A stretch of DNA of 64,000 nt from Streptomyces niveus (GTDB taxonomy: Bacteria > Actinomycetota > Actinomycetes > Streptomycetales > Streptomycetaceae), in contig NZ_MDCR01000076.1 of NCBI RefSeq assembly GCF_001723055.1, forward strand, positions 1-64,000, written 5' to 3'. The notes under the pieces were generated by a model. The model was not told where the DNA came from and did no database searches. It saw only the letters and a program-made list of their open reading frames with translations. Both the position numbers and the translations under genes were made by a program. Shown here in pieces: positions 53,358 through 62,929 of this stretch; position 1 is the first letter of the stretch; each line of letters begins with the position of its first letter.

Positions 53358-54236
53358 TCAACCGGTCGTACGGCGCCGGATCTTGTTGCCCAGCCAGACC
53401 AGCGGGTCGTACTTCTTGTCCGCCACCCGCTCCTTCAGCGGGATCAGCGCGTTGTCGGTGATCTTGATGCCTTCCGGGCAGACCTCCGTGCAGCACTTGG
53501 TGATGTTGCAGTAGCCGAGCCCGTGCTCGTCCTGCGCGGTCGTCTGCCGGTCCAGGCCGGTCTCCTCGGCCGCGTCCAGCGGGTGCATGTCCAGCTCGGC
53601 GACCCGCATCAGGAAACGCGGCCCGGCGAACGAGGTCTTGTTCTCCTCGTGGTCACGCACCACATGGCAGGTGTCCTGGCACAGGAAGCACTCGATGCAC
53701 TTGCGGAACTCCTGCGAGCGCTCCACGTCCACCTGCTGCATCCGGTACTCGCCCGCCGCCACCCCGGGCGGCGGCACGAACGCCGGTACCTCACGCGCCT
53801 TCTGGTAGTTGAAGTTCACGTTCGTCACCAGGTCCCGGACGACCGGGAAGGCCCGCAGCGGGGTGACGGTGATCGTCTCCTCGCGGGTGAAGGTGGACAT
53901 CCGCGTCATGCAGAGCAGCCGCGGCCGGCCGTTGATCTCCGCACTGCACGAACCGCACTTGCCCGCCTTGCAGTTCCAGCGCACCGCCAGGTCGGACGCC
54001 TGCGTCGCCTGGAGGCGGTGGATGATGTCGAGGACGACCTCACCCTCGTTCACCTCGACGGCGAAGTCCTTCAGATCGCCGCCCTCCGCGTCGCCCCGCC
54101 AGACTCTGAACTTGGCTTCGTACGAGGTGGCCGGGGCGGCCGAGGCCGCCTGCGCGGGCACGGTGGACGCGACGTCCCCGGCGCCCGTGGGGGACGAGTC
54201 GGGTGTGCTCTGAGTCGGAGTCGTACTGGCACTCAC
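53358..54236 (-). CDS. sdhB: Succinate dehydrogenase/fumarate reductase iron-sulfur subunit
   Basis: A 292-residue electron-transfer subunit. The 2Fe-2S site is CKAGKCGSC with the fourth Cys in RPRLLC. The second domain carries CIECFLCQDTC and CNITKCCTEVCPEG for the [4Fe-4S] and [3Fe-4S] clusters. The N-terminus has a Ser/Thr/Ala-rich extension of about 35 residues. The GTG at 54236 overlaps the flavoprotein stop (GTGA). It passes electrons from the flavoprotein to menaquinone at the membrane subunit. Confidence 0.93.
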   Translation of the reverse strand: MSASTTPTQSTPDSSPTGAGDVASTVPAQAASAAPATSYEAKFRVWRGDAEGGDLKDFAVEVNEGEVVLDIIHRLQATQASDLAVRWNCKAGKCGSCSAEINGRPRLLCMTRMSTFTREETITVTPLRAFPVVRDLVTNVNFNYQKAREVPAFVPPPGVAAGEYRMQQVDVERSQEFRKCIECFLCQDTCHVVRDHEENKTSFAGPRFLMRVAELDMHPLDAAEETGLDRQTTAQDEHGLGYCNITKCCTEVCPEGIKITDNALIPLKERVADKKYDPLVWLGNKIRRRTTG

Positions 54237-56158
54237 TCGTGGAGCTCCTCTTCGGCGAGGTACTTGACCAGCTCTTCCTTGTCGAAGAGGTCGAGCAGGT
54301 CGGGACGGATGGGCTCGGTCGTCTTCCTGGAGAGGCTGATCCGGCTGAGCGCGGGGTCCGCCGACGGGTCGCGGGCCGAATCGTTCAGCGCGCAGTGCAG
54401 ATTGACCCGCCGCCAGTCGAGAGCCATGCCGGGCCAGTCCTCGCGGGTATGACCGCCACGGCTCTCGGTGCGCTCCAGCGCCGACAGGGCGATGCACTCG
54501 CTGACCAGCAGCATGTTCCGCAGGTCGATCGCGAGGTGCCAGCCGGGGTTGAACTGCCGGTGGCCCTCGACCCCGGCCCGCGAGGCCCGCTGCCGAAGCT
54601 CGCCCAGCTTCTCCAGCGCCTGCTCCATCTCGCCCTCGCGCCTGATGATGCCGACGAGGTCGTTCATCGTCTGCTGGAGCTCCTGATGGACGCTGTACGG
54701 GTTCTCCGGCGCACCGCCGCCCGCGGGCTCCTCGGCGCCGAACGGCCGCAGCGCCTCGGTCGCCGCCGCGTCGATCTGCCCCTCGTCGACGGCCGGCCGG
54801 GTGGTGAGCCCCGCCGCGTAGTCGGCCGCGTGCAGTCCGGCCCGCCGGCCGAAGACCAGCAGGTCGGAGAGCGAGTTGCCGCCGAGCCGGTTGGAGCCGT
54901 GCATACCGCCCGCGACCTCGCCGGCCGCGTACAGACCCTGGACCCCGGGAGTGGCCGCGGTCTCCGAGTCGACGGCGATACCGCCCATCACGTAGTGACA
55001 GGTGGGGCCGACCTCCATCGCCTCCGCCGTGATGTCGACGTCCGCCAGCTCCTTGAACTGGTGGTACATCGAGGGCAGTCGGCGCTGGATGACCTCGGCC
55101 GGCATCCGCGTCGACACGTCCAGATACACACCGCCGTGCGGCGTGCCCCGGCCGGCCTTGACCTCGGAGTTGATGGCACGGGCCACCTCGTCACGGGGCA
55201 GCAGTTCGGGCGGGCGCCGGTTGTTGTCCGGATCCTCGTACCAGCGGTCGCCCTCCTCCTCGGACTCCGCGTACTTCTCCTTGAAGACGTCCGGGATGTA
55301 GTCGAACATGAACCGCTTGCCGTCGGAGTTGCGCAGCACCCCGCCGTCGCCGCGCACCGACTCGGTGACGAGGATGCCCTTCACCGACGGCGGCCAGACC
55401 ATGCCCGTCGGGTGGAACTGCACGAACTCCATGTTCAGCAGCGGGGCACCGGCGAGCAGCGCCAGCGCGTGCCCGTCGCCCGTGTACTCCCACGAGTTGG
55501 ACGTCACCTTGAAGGACTTGCCGATGCCGCCGGTCGCGAGGACGACGGCGGGTGCCTCCAGGACGAAGAAGCGCCCGGACTCACGCTCGTAGCAGAAGGT
55601 GCCCGCGACTTGGTCGCCGTCCTTCAGTACGGAGGTGACGGTGCACTCCTGGAAGACCTTCAACCGGGCTTCGTAGTCACCGAATTCGCGGAAGTCCTCC
55701 TGCTGGAGGGCGACGATCTTCTGCTGCAGCGTACGGATCAGCTCCAGGCCGGTCCGGTCGCCGACGTGCGCGAGACGTGGATACTCGTGCCCGCCGAAGT
55801 TGCGCTGGGAGATCTTCCCGTCCGCCGTGCGGTCGAAGAGCGCGCCCCAGGTCTCCAGCTCCCAGACCCGGTCCGGCGCTTCCTGTGCGTGCAGCTCCGC
55901 CATCCGCCACTGGTTGAGGAACTTCCCGCCGCGCATGGTGTCGCGGAAGTGGACCTGCCAGTTGTCCCCGGAGTTGACATTGCCCATGGAGGCGGCGATA
56001 CCGCCCTCGGCCATCACCGTATGGGCCTTGCCGAAGAGTGACTTGCAGATGACAGCGGTACGGGCGCCACGCTCCCGCGCCTCGATGGCGGCTCGCAGAC
56101 CTGCTCCGCCCGCGCCCACCACCACGACGTCCCACTGCTCGCGTTCGAGTTGCGTCAT
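54233..56158 (-). CDS. sdhA: Succinate dehydrogenase/fumarate reductase flavoprotein subunit
   Basis: A 641-residue catalytic subunit. The FAD-binding glycine loop is VVVVGAGGAGLRAA, and His46 in KAHTVMAEGG is the expected covalent FAD attachment. The active-site region includes LNMEFVQFHPTGM and the GGIAVDSETAATPGVQGLYAAGEVAGGMHGSNRLGG-type segment. It oxidises succinate to fumarate (or the reverse) on the cytoplasmic face. The ATG at 56158 is followed upstream, after 21 bp, by the membrane subunit gene, giving the order membrane, flavoprotein, iron-sulfur. Confidence 0.95.
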   Translation of the reverse strand: MTQLEREQWDVVVVGAGGAGLRAAIEARERGARTAVICKSLFGKAHTVMAEGGIAASMGNVNSGDNWQVHFRDTMRGGKFLNQWRMAELHAQEAPDRVWELETWGALFDRTADGKISQRNFGGHEYPRLAHVGDRTGLELIRTLQQKIVALQQEDFREFGDYEARLKVFQECTVTSVLKDGDQVAGTFCYERESGRFFVLEAPAVVLATGGIGKSFKVTSNSWEYTGDGHALALLAGAPLLNMEFVQFHPTGMVWPPSVKGILVTESVRGDGGVLRNSDGKRFMFDYIPDVFKEKYAESEEEGDRWYEDPDNNRRPPELLPRDEVARAINSEVKAGRGTPHGGVYLDVSTRMPAEVIQRRLPSMYHQFKELADVDITAEAMEVGPTCHYVMGGIAVDSETAATPGVQGLYAAGEVAGGMHGSNRLGGNSLSDLLVFGRRAGLHAADYAAGLTTRPAVDEGQIDAAATEALRPFGAEEPAGGGAPENPYSVHQELQQTMNDLVGIIRREGEMEQALEKLGELRQRASRAGVEGHRQFNPGWHLAIDLRNMLLVSECIALSALERTESRGGHTREDWPGMALDWRRVNLHCALNDSARDPSADPALSRISLSRKTTEPIRPDLLDLFDKEELVKYLAEEELHE

Positions 56159-56179
56159 TGCTGAAGGCTCTCCCTAGGA

Positions 56180-57001
56180 CTAAAAGAGGCGCGGATCGTC
56201 GAAGACCCCGCTGGCGAGCAGATACACGTAGAAGTCGGCGAGGGCGACGCTGATCAAGGAGGCCCAGGCGAGCTGCATATGACGGTGATTCAGCTTCCCG
56301 ACCCAGCCCCACAGCCGGTAGCGAACCGGATGTTTGGAGAAGTGCTTCAGCTTGCCGCCCATGACGTGGCGGCAGGAGTGGCAGGAGATGGTGTACGCCC
56401 AGATCAGCGCGATGTTGATGACCATCAGGATCGTGCCGAGGCCCATGTGGCCCCACTCGTAGTCCGAGTTCCGGAAGGCGAGCACCGTGTCCCAGGTGAG
56501 GATCACCGCCACCAGCACGGCCGCGTAGAAGAAGTACCGGTGGATGTTCTGGAGGATCAGCGGGAAACGCGTCTCGCCGCTGTACTTCTTGTGGGGCTCG
56601 GCGACGGCGCAGGCGGGCGGCGAGGCCCAGAAGCTGCGGTAATAGGCCTTGCGGTAGTAGTAGCAGGTCATCCGGAAGCCCAGCGGGAAGACCAGGATGA
56701 TCAGCGCGGGCGAGATGCCCCACCAGCCCCCGAAGATCTCCAGGTTGGGGCCGCCCTTCATCGTCTCGCAGTTCTGCGCCAGACAGGGCGAGTAGAACGG
56801 TGAGACGTAGGGAGCCGCGTAGTAGTGGGCGTTGCCGAACGCGCGCCACGTCGAGTAGACGATGAAGGCGAGCAGCCCGGCCGCCGTGGCGGCGGGGGCC
56901 AGCCACCAGCGGTCGGTCCGCAGATGGCGGGCGGTGATGGCGGCACGCGAGGTGTCGTGCACGCCCGTATTCAGTTGGGGTCGTTCCGTGCCTGTTGCCA
57001 A
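56180..57001 (-). CDS. Succinate dehydrogenase membrane subunit
   Basis: A 273-residue integral membrane protein with about five helices, first gene of the sdh operon. His residues lie in helices and loops (NIHRYFFYAAV, SCHSCRHVMGGKLKH, KLNHRHMQLAW) and could ligate heme. Several Cys residues are present (CLAQNC, CYYY, CAVAE). It matches the single large membrane subunit of the actinobacterial Sdh1-like menaquinone-linked complex rather than the paired SdhC/SdhD. Confidence 0.82.
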   Translation of the reverse strand: MATGTERPQLNTGVHDTSRAAITARHLRTDRWWLAPAATAAGLLAFIVYSTWRAFGNAHYYAAPYVSPFYSPCLAQNCETMKGGPNLEIFGGWWGISPALIILVFPLGFRMTCYYYRKAYYRSFWASPPACAVAEPHKKYSGETRFPLILQNIHRYFFYAAVLVAVILTWDTVLAFRNSDYEWGHMGLGTILMVINIALIWAYTISCHSCRHVMGGKLKHFSKHPVRYRLWGWVGKLNHRHMQLAWASLISVALADFYVYLLASGVFDDPRLF

Positions 57002-57097
57002 CGAAGACTCCGTATGGAGATGGAGTGGGAATCGGGTGGGGGGTCGTACGCCCGGCGAGGGCGAGGGGCGAGGGGCGAGAGGCCCGGGCTCCAGGGC

Positions 57098-57337
57098 CTA
57101 GGGAGCGCGCCGGTTCCGCAGGCCGAGCCCCTCGTCGTCGGAGTCCGTCCACAGCGCCGCGTTGTACGGCGTGTCGGGGATGGTGACCACTTCCGGGCGG
57201 CCTTGGGGCTGAGGCCTGGACGGTGCGACCGGTACGGCTTCGTTCAGTCGGCCGACCGTCTGCTCCAGGTCCGCGACGCGTTGGACGAGCTCATCGATAC
57301 GACGGTGGACTGCTGTCAGATCTTCCGGCTGGGACAT
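57098..57337 (-). CDS. Small coiled-coil protein, unknown function
   Basis: A 79-residue protein. Residues 5-35 have a heptad pattern (LTAVHRRIDELVQRVADLEQ, then TVGRLN), followed by a Pro-rich part and an acidic DSDDEGLGLRN tail. It lies 96 bp upstream of the sdh membrane gene on the same strand. A short conserved protein of this shape is often found there, but I know no function. Confidence 0.65.
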   Translation of the reverse strand: MSQPEDLTAVHRRIDELVQRVADLEQTVGRLNEAVPVAPSRPQPQGRPEVVTIPDTPYNAALWTDSDDEGLGLRNRRAP

Positions 57338-57658
57338 GACGTGCCCTCACTTCCGCAGGGGAGCGATGCCATCGGTAACGCGCCTGCGAGTGTCGCTTGT
57401 CACATCCCCGCTTGTGAAGGGACGTGCAGGGATTCCCGGCGCATACGTGAGCCGTGCGCTCCGCGTCGTTGATGTCGCGCACCGTTATTTTCGCCCCTCG
57501 GACGGCCCTGTGTCCCGTTCCTCGCTGGGCCGTTCGGGTGGGCTTCGGGCCTCCGGCCGCCGTGTCGCCGCGATCGGCCGGAACCGGTCCACTTCAGTGG
57601 GCGGGCAATAGGTGTGATCATCTCTAAATTCCACAAACAGGACGAAGAGGTAGAAGCC
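57338..57658. other. Divergent intergenic region, no gene seen
   Basis: A 321-bp gap between the minus-strand coiled-coil gene and the plus-strand peptide-binding lipoprotein gene, so it should hold both promoters. An AT-rich patch ATCATCTCTAAATTCC near 57617-57632 and the site GAAGAGGTAG (57645-57654) belong to the plus-strand gene. I found no hairpin or coding signal in the remainder. Confidence 0.5.
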
Positions 57659-60256
57659 ATGTCCCAGGTCGGCGCCCCACGCGGGAGGACATGCTCCCGG
57701 ACCATCCGCTCCGTCGCACTACTCACCTCCGGCGTGCTCGCCCTGCCCGTGCTCGCCGCGTGCACCTCGGACGGTGACGAGCGGAGCAAGGCCCCGGCCG
57801 CCGCCCAGGACGTCGGGCCGGCGGCGCGGGACCGGATCGCCGACGGGGGGACGCTGCGCTGGGCGGTGGACACCGTGCCGACGACCCTCAACACCTTCCA
57901 GGCGGACGCCGACGCCGCGACGTCGCGTATCGCCGGGGCCGTACTGCCCTCCCTCTTCACGCTCGACAAGACCGGCCGTCCGCAGCGCAACCCGGACTAT
58001 CTGGAGTCCGCGAAGATCATCGAGCGCGAGCCCAAGCAGATCGTGCTCTACAAGCTCAACCAGCAGGCGGTGTGGAGCGACGGACGCGAGCTCGGCGCCG
58101 CCGACTTCGTGGCCCAGTGGCGCGCGCTGAGCGGCAAGGACTCCGCGTACTGGACCGCGCGCAACGCCGGGTACGAGCGCATCCAGAAGATCGAGCGCGG
58201 CGCGAACGACCTTGAGGTCAGGGTCACCTTCAACAAGCCGTACGCCGACTGGCGCGCCCTCTTCAGCCCGCTGTACCCGAAGGACGTGATGGGGGCGCCG
58301 AACTCGTTCAACGACGGCGCCCGCGCCAAGCTCAAGGCCACGGCCGGGCCGTTCCAGCTCAAGGAGATGGACCGCGCGGACCGCGAGATCACCCTCGTCC
58401 GCAACCCGCGCTGGTGGGGTGCGCGGCCGAAGCTCGACACGATCGTCCTCAGCGCCGTACCGCGCGACAAGCGCGCCGCCGCGCTCGCCGCGGGCACGCT
58501 CGACCTGGCCGAGATCGACAGCCCGGTGGCCGAGCGGATCACGCAGGCCCGTCACAACAAGGGCGGGGCGGGACCGCAGACGGGAGCCGGGCCGGCGTCC
58601 GGCGCGCGGGGTCCCGTCGCCGGGACCACCGCCGCGTCGGCGTCGCTCTCGTCGGCCGAGGAGGACGGCTCCGACGAGGAGAGGGCCGAGGCCGCGCGGG
58701 AGTCGCGCGAGAAGAAGACCAGGGCCCTCGCGAAGTACGCCAAGGAGCAGCGGGGCCTCGGGGGCTATGTCGTACGGAAGTCCCTGGAGCCCGCCTTCAC
58801 CCAGCTGGCGCTCAACGGGGAGACCGGGCCGCTCGCCGACGAGCGGGTACGGCGGGCGGTGGCCCGCGCGCTCGACCGGAAGAAGCTGGCCGAGGCCGTG
58901 CTCAAGCCGCTCGGTCTGCCGGCCAACCCGCCCGGCAGCCATCTGGCGCTCGCCGGGCAGCACGCGTACGCCGACAGCAGCGACGCGCTCGGGGACCAGA
59001 ACACGCGCGAGGCGCAGGCGCTCCTCGCCGACGCGGGCTGGACGCCCGGCGGCGCCGTGAAGAAGGACGACGGCACGAAGGCCGGCAGCGAGGCCGACGC
59101 CGACAAGAAGAAGGACAAGGACAAGGAGAAGGGCGAGAACGGGAGCGGGACGAGCGGGACGGACAAGAAGAAGGAAGAGAAGAAGGAGGACAAGGAGGCC
59201 GACCCGAAGGACTCGGGATCCGGTTCCGCTTCGGACTCCGACCGCGCCTCCGACGAGGGCGCGTACATCGTCGGTGACAACAAGCCCGGCCGCGGCGCCC
59301 CCCTCTCCGAGACCGGCAGCCGCGTCATCGCCCCGGCCGCCGTCGGCCAGGCCCGCTGGCTGGACGACGCGGACGTCAACGCCCAGGACCGGCAGCCGGG
59401 CGGCATGGCCGGCGCCTACGCCCCGGGCGGCACGGCGGCACCGTCCGCCGGCTCCGCCTCCCCCTCCACCACCTCGTCGGCCTCGGCATCGGCCTCCGCG
59501 TCCCCCTCCACATCCGCCTCGCCCCTGCCCGGCCCGCTCGGCAAGAACGGCAAGCCCCTCACCCTCCGCTTCGTCCTGCCCTCCGGGCCCGGCTCCGAGC
59601 AGCTGCGCACCGTCGGCCAGAAGATCGCGCGCATGCTCGACCGCATCGGCATCCGTACGGAGATCACCAAGGTCGCCGACGCCAACTACTTCAAGGACCA
59701 CGTCGCGTCGGGCGACTACGACCTGGCCCTGTACTCGTGGCCCGCGACCGCCTACCCGGCGACGGACGGCCGGCCGATCTACGCCAAGCCCGTCCCGGCC
59801 TCCGACGGTTCGCTGCTGGTGGAGCAGAACTACACCCGCGTCGGTACGGACCACATCAACCAGCTCTTCGACCAGGCGGCCTCCGAGCTGGACGAGAAGG
59901 CGGCCCGCGATCTGCTCCGCCGGGCCGACGCCCGTATCTGGGCGGCGGCCGGGTCCATCCCCCTCTACCAGCGCCCGCAGCTCGTGGCGGCCAAGCCGGC
60001 CGTGGCGAACGCCGGTGCCTTCGCCTTCGCCGCCCCGCGCTACGAGGACATCGGCTTCAAGGACCCCGCGAAGAGCGGCCCGGAGCAGCCGCAGAAGTCG
60101 GCGGGCGCCAAGGAGACCGCAGGAGCCACGCAAAGCCCCGAGGCGAGCCCGAAGGAAAGCCCGGAGGCAAGCCCGGAGGCAAGCCCGGAGGAAAGCGCGG
60201 ACGGCACCGGAAACGACAGCGGGAACGAAAGCGCCGGGGAAAGCGACGAGCAGTAG
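57659..60256 (+). CDS. Family-5 peptide-binding lipoprotein with long disordered inserts
   Basis: An 865-residue solute-binding lipoprotein. The signal peptide ends LPVLAAC, Cys35 being the lipid anchor. Family features are GGTLRWAVDTVPTTLNTFQ, a WSDGRELGAADFVAQWRAL motif, and a C-terminal lobe from LTLRFVLPSGPGSEQLRTVG to YQRPQLVAAKPAV. Typical members have 530-600 residues. The excess comes from a charged insert (about 300-363), a Lys/Glu/Asp-rich run (about 465-537), a Ser/Ala-rich run (about 593-625) and a Glu/Ser/Pro tail (about 811-865). The ATG at 57659 follows GAAGAGG. No permease genes are adjacent. Confidence 0.88.
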   Translation: MSQVGAPRGRTCSRTIRSVALLTSGVLALPVLAACTSDGDERSKAPAAAQDVGPAARDRIADGGTLRWAVDTVPTTLNTFQADADAATSRIAGAVLPSLFTLDKTGRPQRNPDYLESAKIIEREPKQIVLYKLNQQAVWSDGRELGAADFVAQWRALSGKDSAYWTARNAGYERIQKIERGANDLEVRVTFNKPYADWRALFSPLYPKDVMGAPNSFNDGARAKLKATAGPFQLKEMDRADREITLVRNPRWWGARPKLDTIVLSAVPRDKRAAALAAGTLDLAEIDSPVAERITQARHNKGGAGPQTGAGPASGARGPVAGTTAASASLSSAEEDGSDEERAEAARESREKKTRALAKYAKEQRGLGGYVVRKSLEPAFTQLALNGETGPLADERVRRAVARALDRKKLAEAVLKPLGLPANPPGSHLALAGQHAYADSSDALGDQNTREAQALLADAGWTPGGAVKKDDGTKAGSEADADKKKDKDKEKGENGSGTSGTDKKKEEKKEDKEADPKDSGSGSASDSDRASDEGAYIVGDNKPGRGAPLSETGSRVIAPAAVGQARWLDDADVNAQDRQPGGMAGAYAPGGTAAPSAGSASPSTTSSASASASASPSTSASPLPGPLGKNGKPLTLRFVLPSGPGSEQLRTVGQKIARMLDRIGIRTEITKVADANYFKDHVASGDYDLALYSWPATAYPATDGRPIYAKPVPASDGSLLVEQNYTRVGTDHINQLFDQAASELDEKAARDLLRRADARIWAAAGSIPLYQRPQLVAAKPAVANAGAFAFAAPRYEDIGFKDPAKSGPEQPQKSAGAKETAGATQSPEASPKESPEASPEASPEESADGTGNDSGNESAGESDEQ

Positions 60257-60327
60257 AAGCACAGCGGTAGCACAGAAGAAGAAACGGAGAGAAACACCAG
60301 GTCAGACCTTGAAAGCCGGACGATTCA

Positions 60328-60356
60328 CTTGCCCGCCGGGCCTACCGGCGGGCAAG
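60328..60356 (+). terminator. 12-bp terminator hairpin after the lipoprotein gene
   Basis: CTTGCCCGCCGG (60328-60339) and CCGGCGGGCAAG (60345-60356) pair perfectly over a 5-nt loop, 71 nt after the stop. Confidence 0.82.
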
Positions 60357-60588
60357 ATCGTGCTCATCCCCTGACCCAGGCGATTCCACACCCCGCAGCA
60401 CCACCCGCAGTGACACCCTCAGCACCCCTGAAGCACCCCACCGAAGCACCCCCGCCTCTTATCGGATCGGGCCCGGAAGCCCCCGCAGCGCCAGCCCCGT
60501 ACGATGGGGTAGGCCGTGGCGTGTCCGCCCGGCAGGCGTACGAGGAAAACAACGCCGCATCCCACGATCGAGAGAAGCGCCAGCCAGC
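60357..60588 (+). other. typA upstream region
   Basis: A 232-bp non-coding stretch after the terminator. It is rich in C/A runs (CACCCC, GAAGCACCCC) and ends in GAGAGAAG as the ribosome binding site of typA. The typA promoter should be here. TACGATGGGGTAGG around 60499-60512 could contain a -10, but I see no convincing pair. Confidence 0.4.
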
Positions 60589-62475
60589 ATGCCCACGCGC
60601 CACGACATCCGTAACGTCGCCATCGTCGCCCACGTCGACCATGGCAAGACCACTCTGGTCGACGCCATGCTGAAGCAGGCCGGCGCCTTCGCCGCGCACG
60701 CCGCCGAGCACCTCGACGACCGGATGATGGACTCGAACGACCTGGAGCGTGAGAAGGGCATCACGATCCTCGCCAAGAACACGGCGGTGAAGTACCACCC
60801 CAAGGAGGGTGGTACGGGTGACATCCCGAACCTGGTCACGATCAACATCATCGACACCCCCGGCCACGCCGACTTCGGCGGTGAGGTCGAGCGCGGCCTG
60901 TCGATGGTCGACGCGGTCGTCCTCCTCGTCGACGCCTCCGAGGGCCCGCTGCCGCAGACCCGTTTCGTGCTGCGCAAGGCGCTGTCGGCCAAGCTGCCGG
61001 TCATCCTGTGCATCAACAAGACGGACCGCCCCGACGCCCGTATCGCCGAGGTCGTGGACGAGACGTACGACCTCTTCCTCGACCTGGACGCGGACGAGGA
61101 CCAGATCGAGTTCCCGATCGTCTACGCCTGCGCCCGGGACGGCGTCGCCTCGCTGACCAAGCCGGAGGACGGCACGGTCCCGGCCGACAGCACCAACCTG
61201 GAGCCGTTCTTCTCCACGATCCTGGGCTCCGTCCCGGCTCCGGTGTACGACGAGGACGCGCCGCTGCAGGCGCATGTCACCAACCTGGACGCCGACAACT
61301 TCCTCGGCCGTATCGCGCTGTGCCGCGTCGAGCAGGGCGAGCTGAAGAAGGGCCAGACCGTCACGTGGATCAAGCGTGACGGCACGATGTCCAACGTCCG
61401 CATCACCGAGCTGCTGATGACGGAGGCCCTCACCCGCAAGCCCGCCGAGAAGGCGGGCCCGGGTGACATCTGCGCCATCGCCGGTATCCCGGACATCATG
61501 ATCGGCGAGACCCTGGCCGACCTGGAGAACCCGATCGCGCTGCCGCTGATCACGGTGGACGAGCCGGCCATCTCGATGACCATCGGTACGAACACCTCGC
61601 CGCTCGTCGGCAAGGGCGGCAAGGGCCACAAGGTCACCGCCCGCCAGGTGAAGGACCGCCTGGACCGCGAGCTGATCGGTAACGTCTCGCTGCGGGTCCT
61701 GGACACCGAGCGTCCCGACGCCTGGGAGGTGCAGGGCCGCGGCGAGCTGGCGCTGGCCATCCTGGTCGAGCAGATGCGACGTGAGGGCTTCGAGCTGACC
61801 GTCGGCAAGCCCGAGGTCGTCACCAAGGACGTCGACGGCAAGCTGCACGAGCCGATCGAGCGCATGACGATCGACTGCCCCGAGGAGCACCTGGGCGCGA
61901 TCACGCAACTGATGGCGACCCGCAAGGGCCGCATGGAGACGATGACCAACCACGGGTCCGGCTGGATCCGGATGGAGTGGATCGTGCCGTCCCGCGGCCT
62001 CATCGGCTTCCGTACGGAGTTCCTGACCCAGACCCGCGGCACCGGCATCGCGCACTCGATCTTCGAGGGGCACGAGCCGTGGTTCGGCGAGCTGCGGACC
62101 CGTAACAACGGCTCGCTGGTCGCGGACCGTTCGGGCTCGGTGACCCCGTTCGCGATGGTCAACCTCCAGGAGCGCGGTGTCATCTTCACCGAGCCGGGCA
62201 CCGAGGTGTACGAGGGCATGATCATCGGCGAGAACTCTCGCGCCGACGACATGGACGTCAACATCACCAAGGAGAAGAAGCTCACCAACATGCGCGCGGC
62301 CTCCGCCGACACCACGGAGAACGTGGTGCCGCCGCGCAGGCTGTCGCTGGAGCAGTCCCTGGAGTTCTGCCGCGACGACGAGTGCATCGAGGTGACCCCG
62401 GAGACGGTCCGTATCCGCAAGGTCGTCCTGGACCAGAAGGAGCGTGGCCGCGCGGCCTCCCGCGCCAAGCGCTGA
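60589..62475 (+). CDS. typA: Ribosome-associated GTPase TypA/BipA
   Basis: A 628-residue translational GTPase. G1 is AHVDHGKTTL, G2 region EKGITI, G3 DTPGHADF, and G4 NKTD. EF-G-like domains follow: GRIALCRVEQGELKKGQTV (domain II), a domain V-like region with YEPMERMTID-type motif at HEPIERMTIDCPEEHLG, and the TypA-specific C-terminal part with SRGLIGFRTEFLTQTRGTG. It binds the ribosome and assists assembly and stress adaptation. The C-terminal tail is basic. Monocistronic, with its own terminator. Confidence 0.97.
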   Translation: MPTRHDIRNVAIVAHVDHGKTTLVDAMLKQAGAFAAHAAEHLDDRMMDSNDLEREKGITILAKNTAVKYHPKEGGTGDIPNLVTINIIDTPGHADFGGEVERGLSMVDAVVLLVDASEGPLPQTRFVLRKALSAKLPVILCINKTDRPDARIAEVVDETYDLFLDLDADEDQIEFPIVYACARDGVASLTKPEDGTVPADSTNLEPFFSTILGSVPAPVYDEDAPLQAHVTNLDADNFLGRIALCRVEQGELKKGQTVTWIKRDGTMSNVRITELLMTEALTRKPAEKAGPGDICAIAGIPDIMIGETLADLENPIALPLITVDEPAISMTIGTNTSPLVGKGGKGHKVTARQVKDRLDRELIGNVSLRVLDTERPDAWEVQGRGELALAILVEQMRREGFELTVGKPEVVTKDVDGKLHEPIERMTIDCPEEHLGAITQLMATRKGRMETMTNHGSGWIRMEWIVPSRGLIGFRTEFLTQTRGTGIAHSIFEGHEPWFGELRTRNNGSLVADRSGSVTPFAMVNLQERGVIFTEPGTEVYEGMIIGENSRADDMDVNITKEKKLTNMRAASADTTENVVPPRRLSLEQSLEFCRDDECIEVTPETVRIRKVVLDQKERGRAASRAKR

Positions 62476-62498
62476 CACACCGCCAGGCGTACGTCTCC

Positions 62499-62528
62499 CC
62501 GGCCCGGCCCCGCGAGGTGCCGGGCCGG
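62499..62528 (+). terminator. 10-bp terminator hairpin after typA
   Basis: CCGGCCCGGC (62499-62508) pairs with GCCGGGCCGG (62519-62528) over a 10-nt loop, 24 nt past the typA stop. Confidence 0.78.
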
Positions 62529-62929
62529 AGGTCTGCCCCCGCGCCGACCGCCGGACAGTAAGGTGTTTTGCCCGAGCGCGGGGTATCTGTCAACTCGTTT
62601 TCCCTGCCGAAACGTCCGGATACCGGGTACCGCTCACCGGAAGCTGCGTTAACAGTCCGTTTCGCGGGTGTCTGTCTGTGCTTACTTTGTCCGGATTTCG
62701 GGCGTAGGTGCTGGGTCGATGTTGTCAAAACGAGACGCTGTAAGTGTGGTTTACGGGTCGGGCGTACTTAATAGTTGGCTCCATTGAGCTCGGGTCAATG
62801 GGTCATGCGCTGTGGGGAGCGCCGACTCACGAGCACACACTCGGTGCACTGATCGACCGCCGTCAGGGGTGTCGGCGTAACGGTCAGTGCCCATCTTGTT
62901 GTGACAAGTGGACTCATGAGGAGGAACCC
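62529..62929 (+). promoter_or_regulatory. Long AT-richer leader before the oligopeptide-binding gene
   Basis: About 400 bp without a supported gene. GC drops noticeably in 62690-62790, with TTGTCAAAACGAG and TACTTAATAG as promoter-like patches, though not at ideal mutual spacing. It ends in GAGGAGGAACC, the ribosome binding site of the next gene. Such a long leader fits a developmentally or nutritionally regulated transporter operon. Confidence 0.45.

Noticed and set aside
57719..60262. 847-codon minus-strand frame opposite the peptide-binding lipoprotein, and a similar frame opposite typA (60364-62478)
   Set aside because: Both are shadows of genes with lipobox or GTPase motifs on the plus strand; codon bias creates the open frames.
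62529..62929. Possible riboswitch or small ORFs in the 400-bp leader
   Set aside because: The short open frames lack ribosome binding sites and the sequence shows no conserved riboswitch core that I can recognise.
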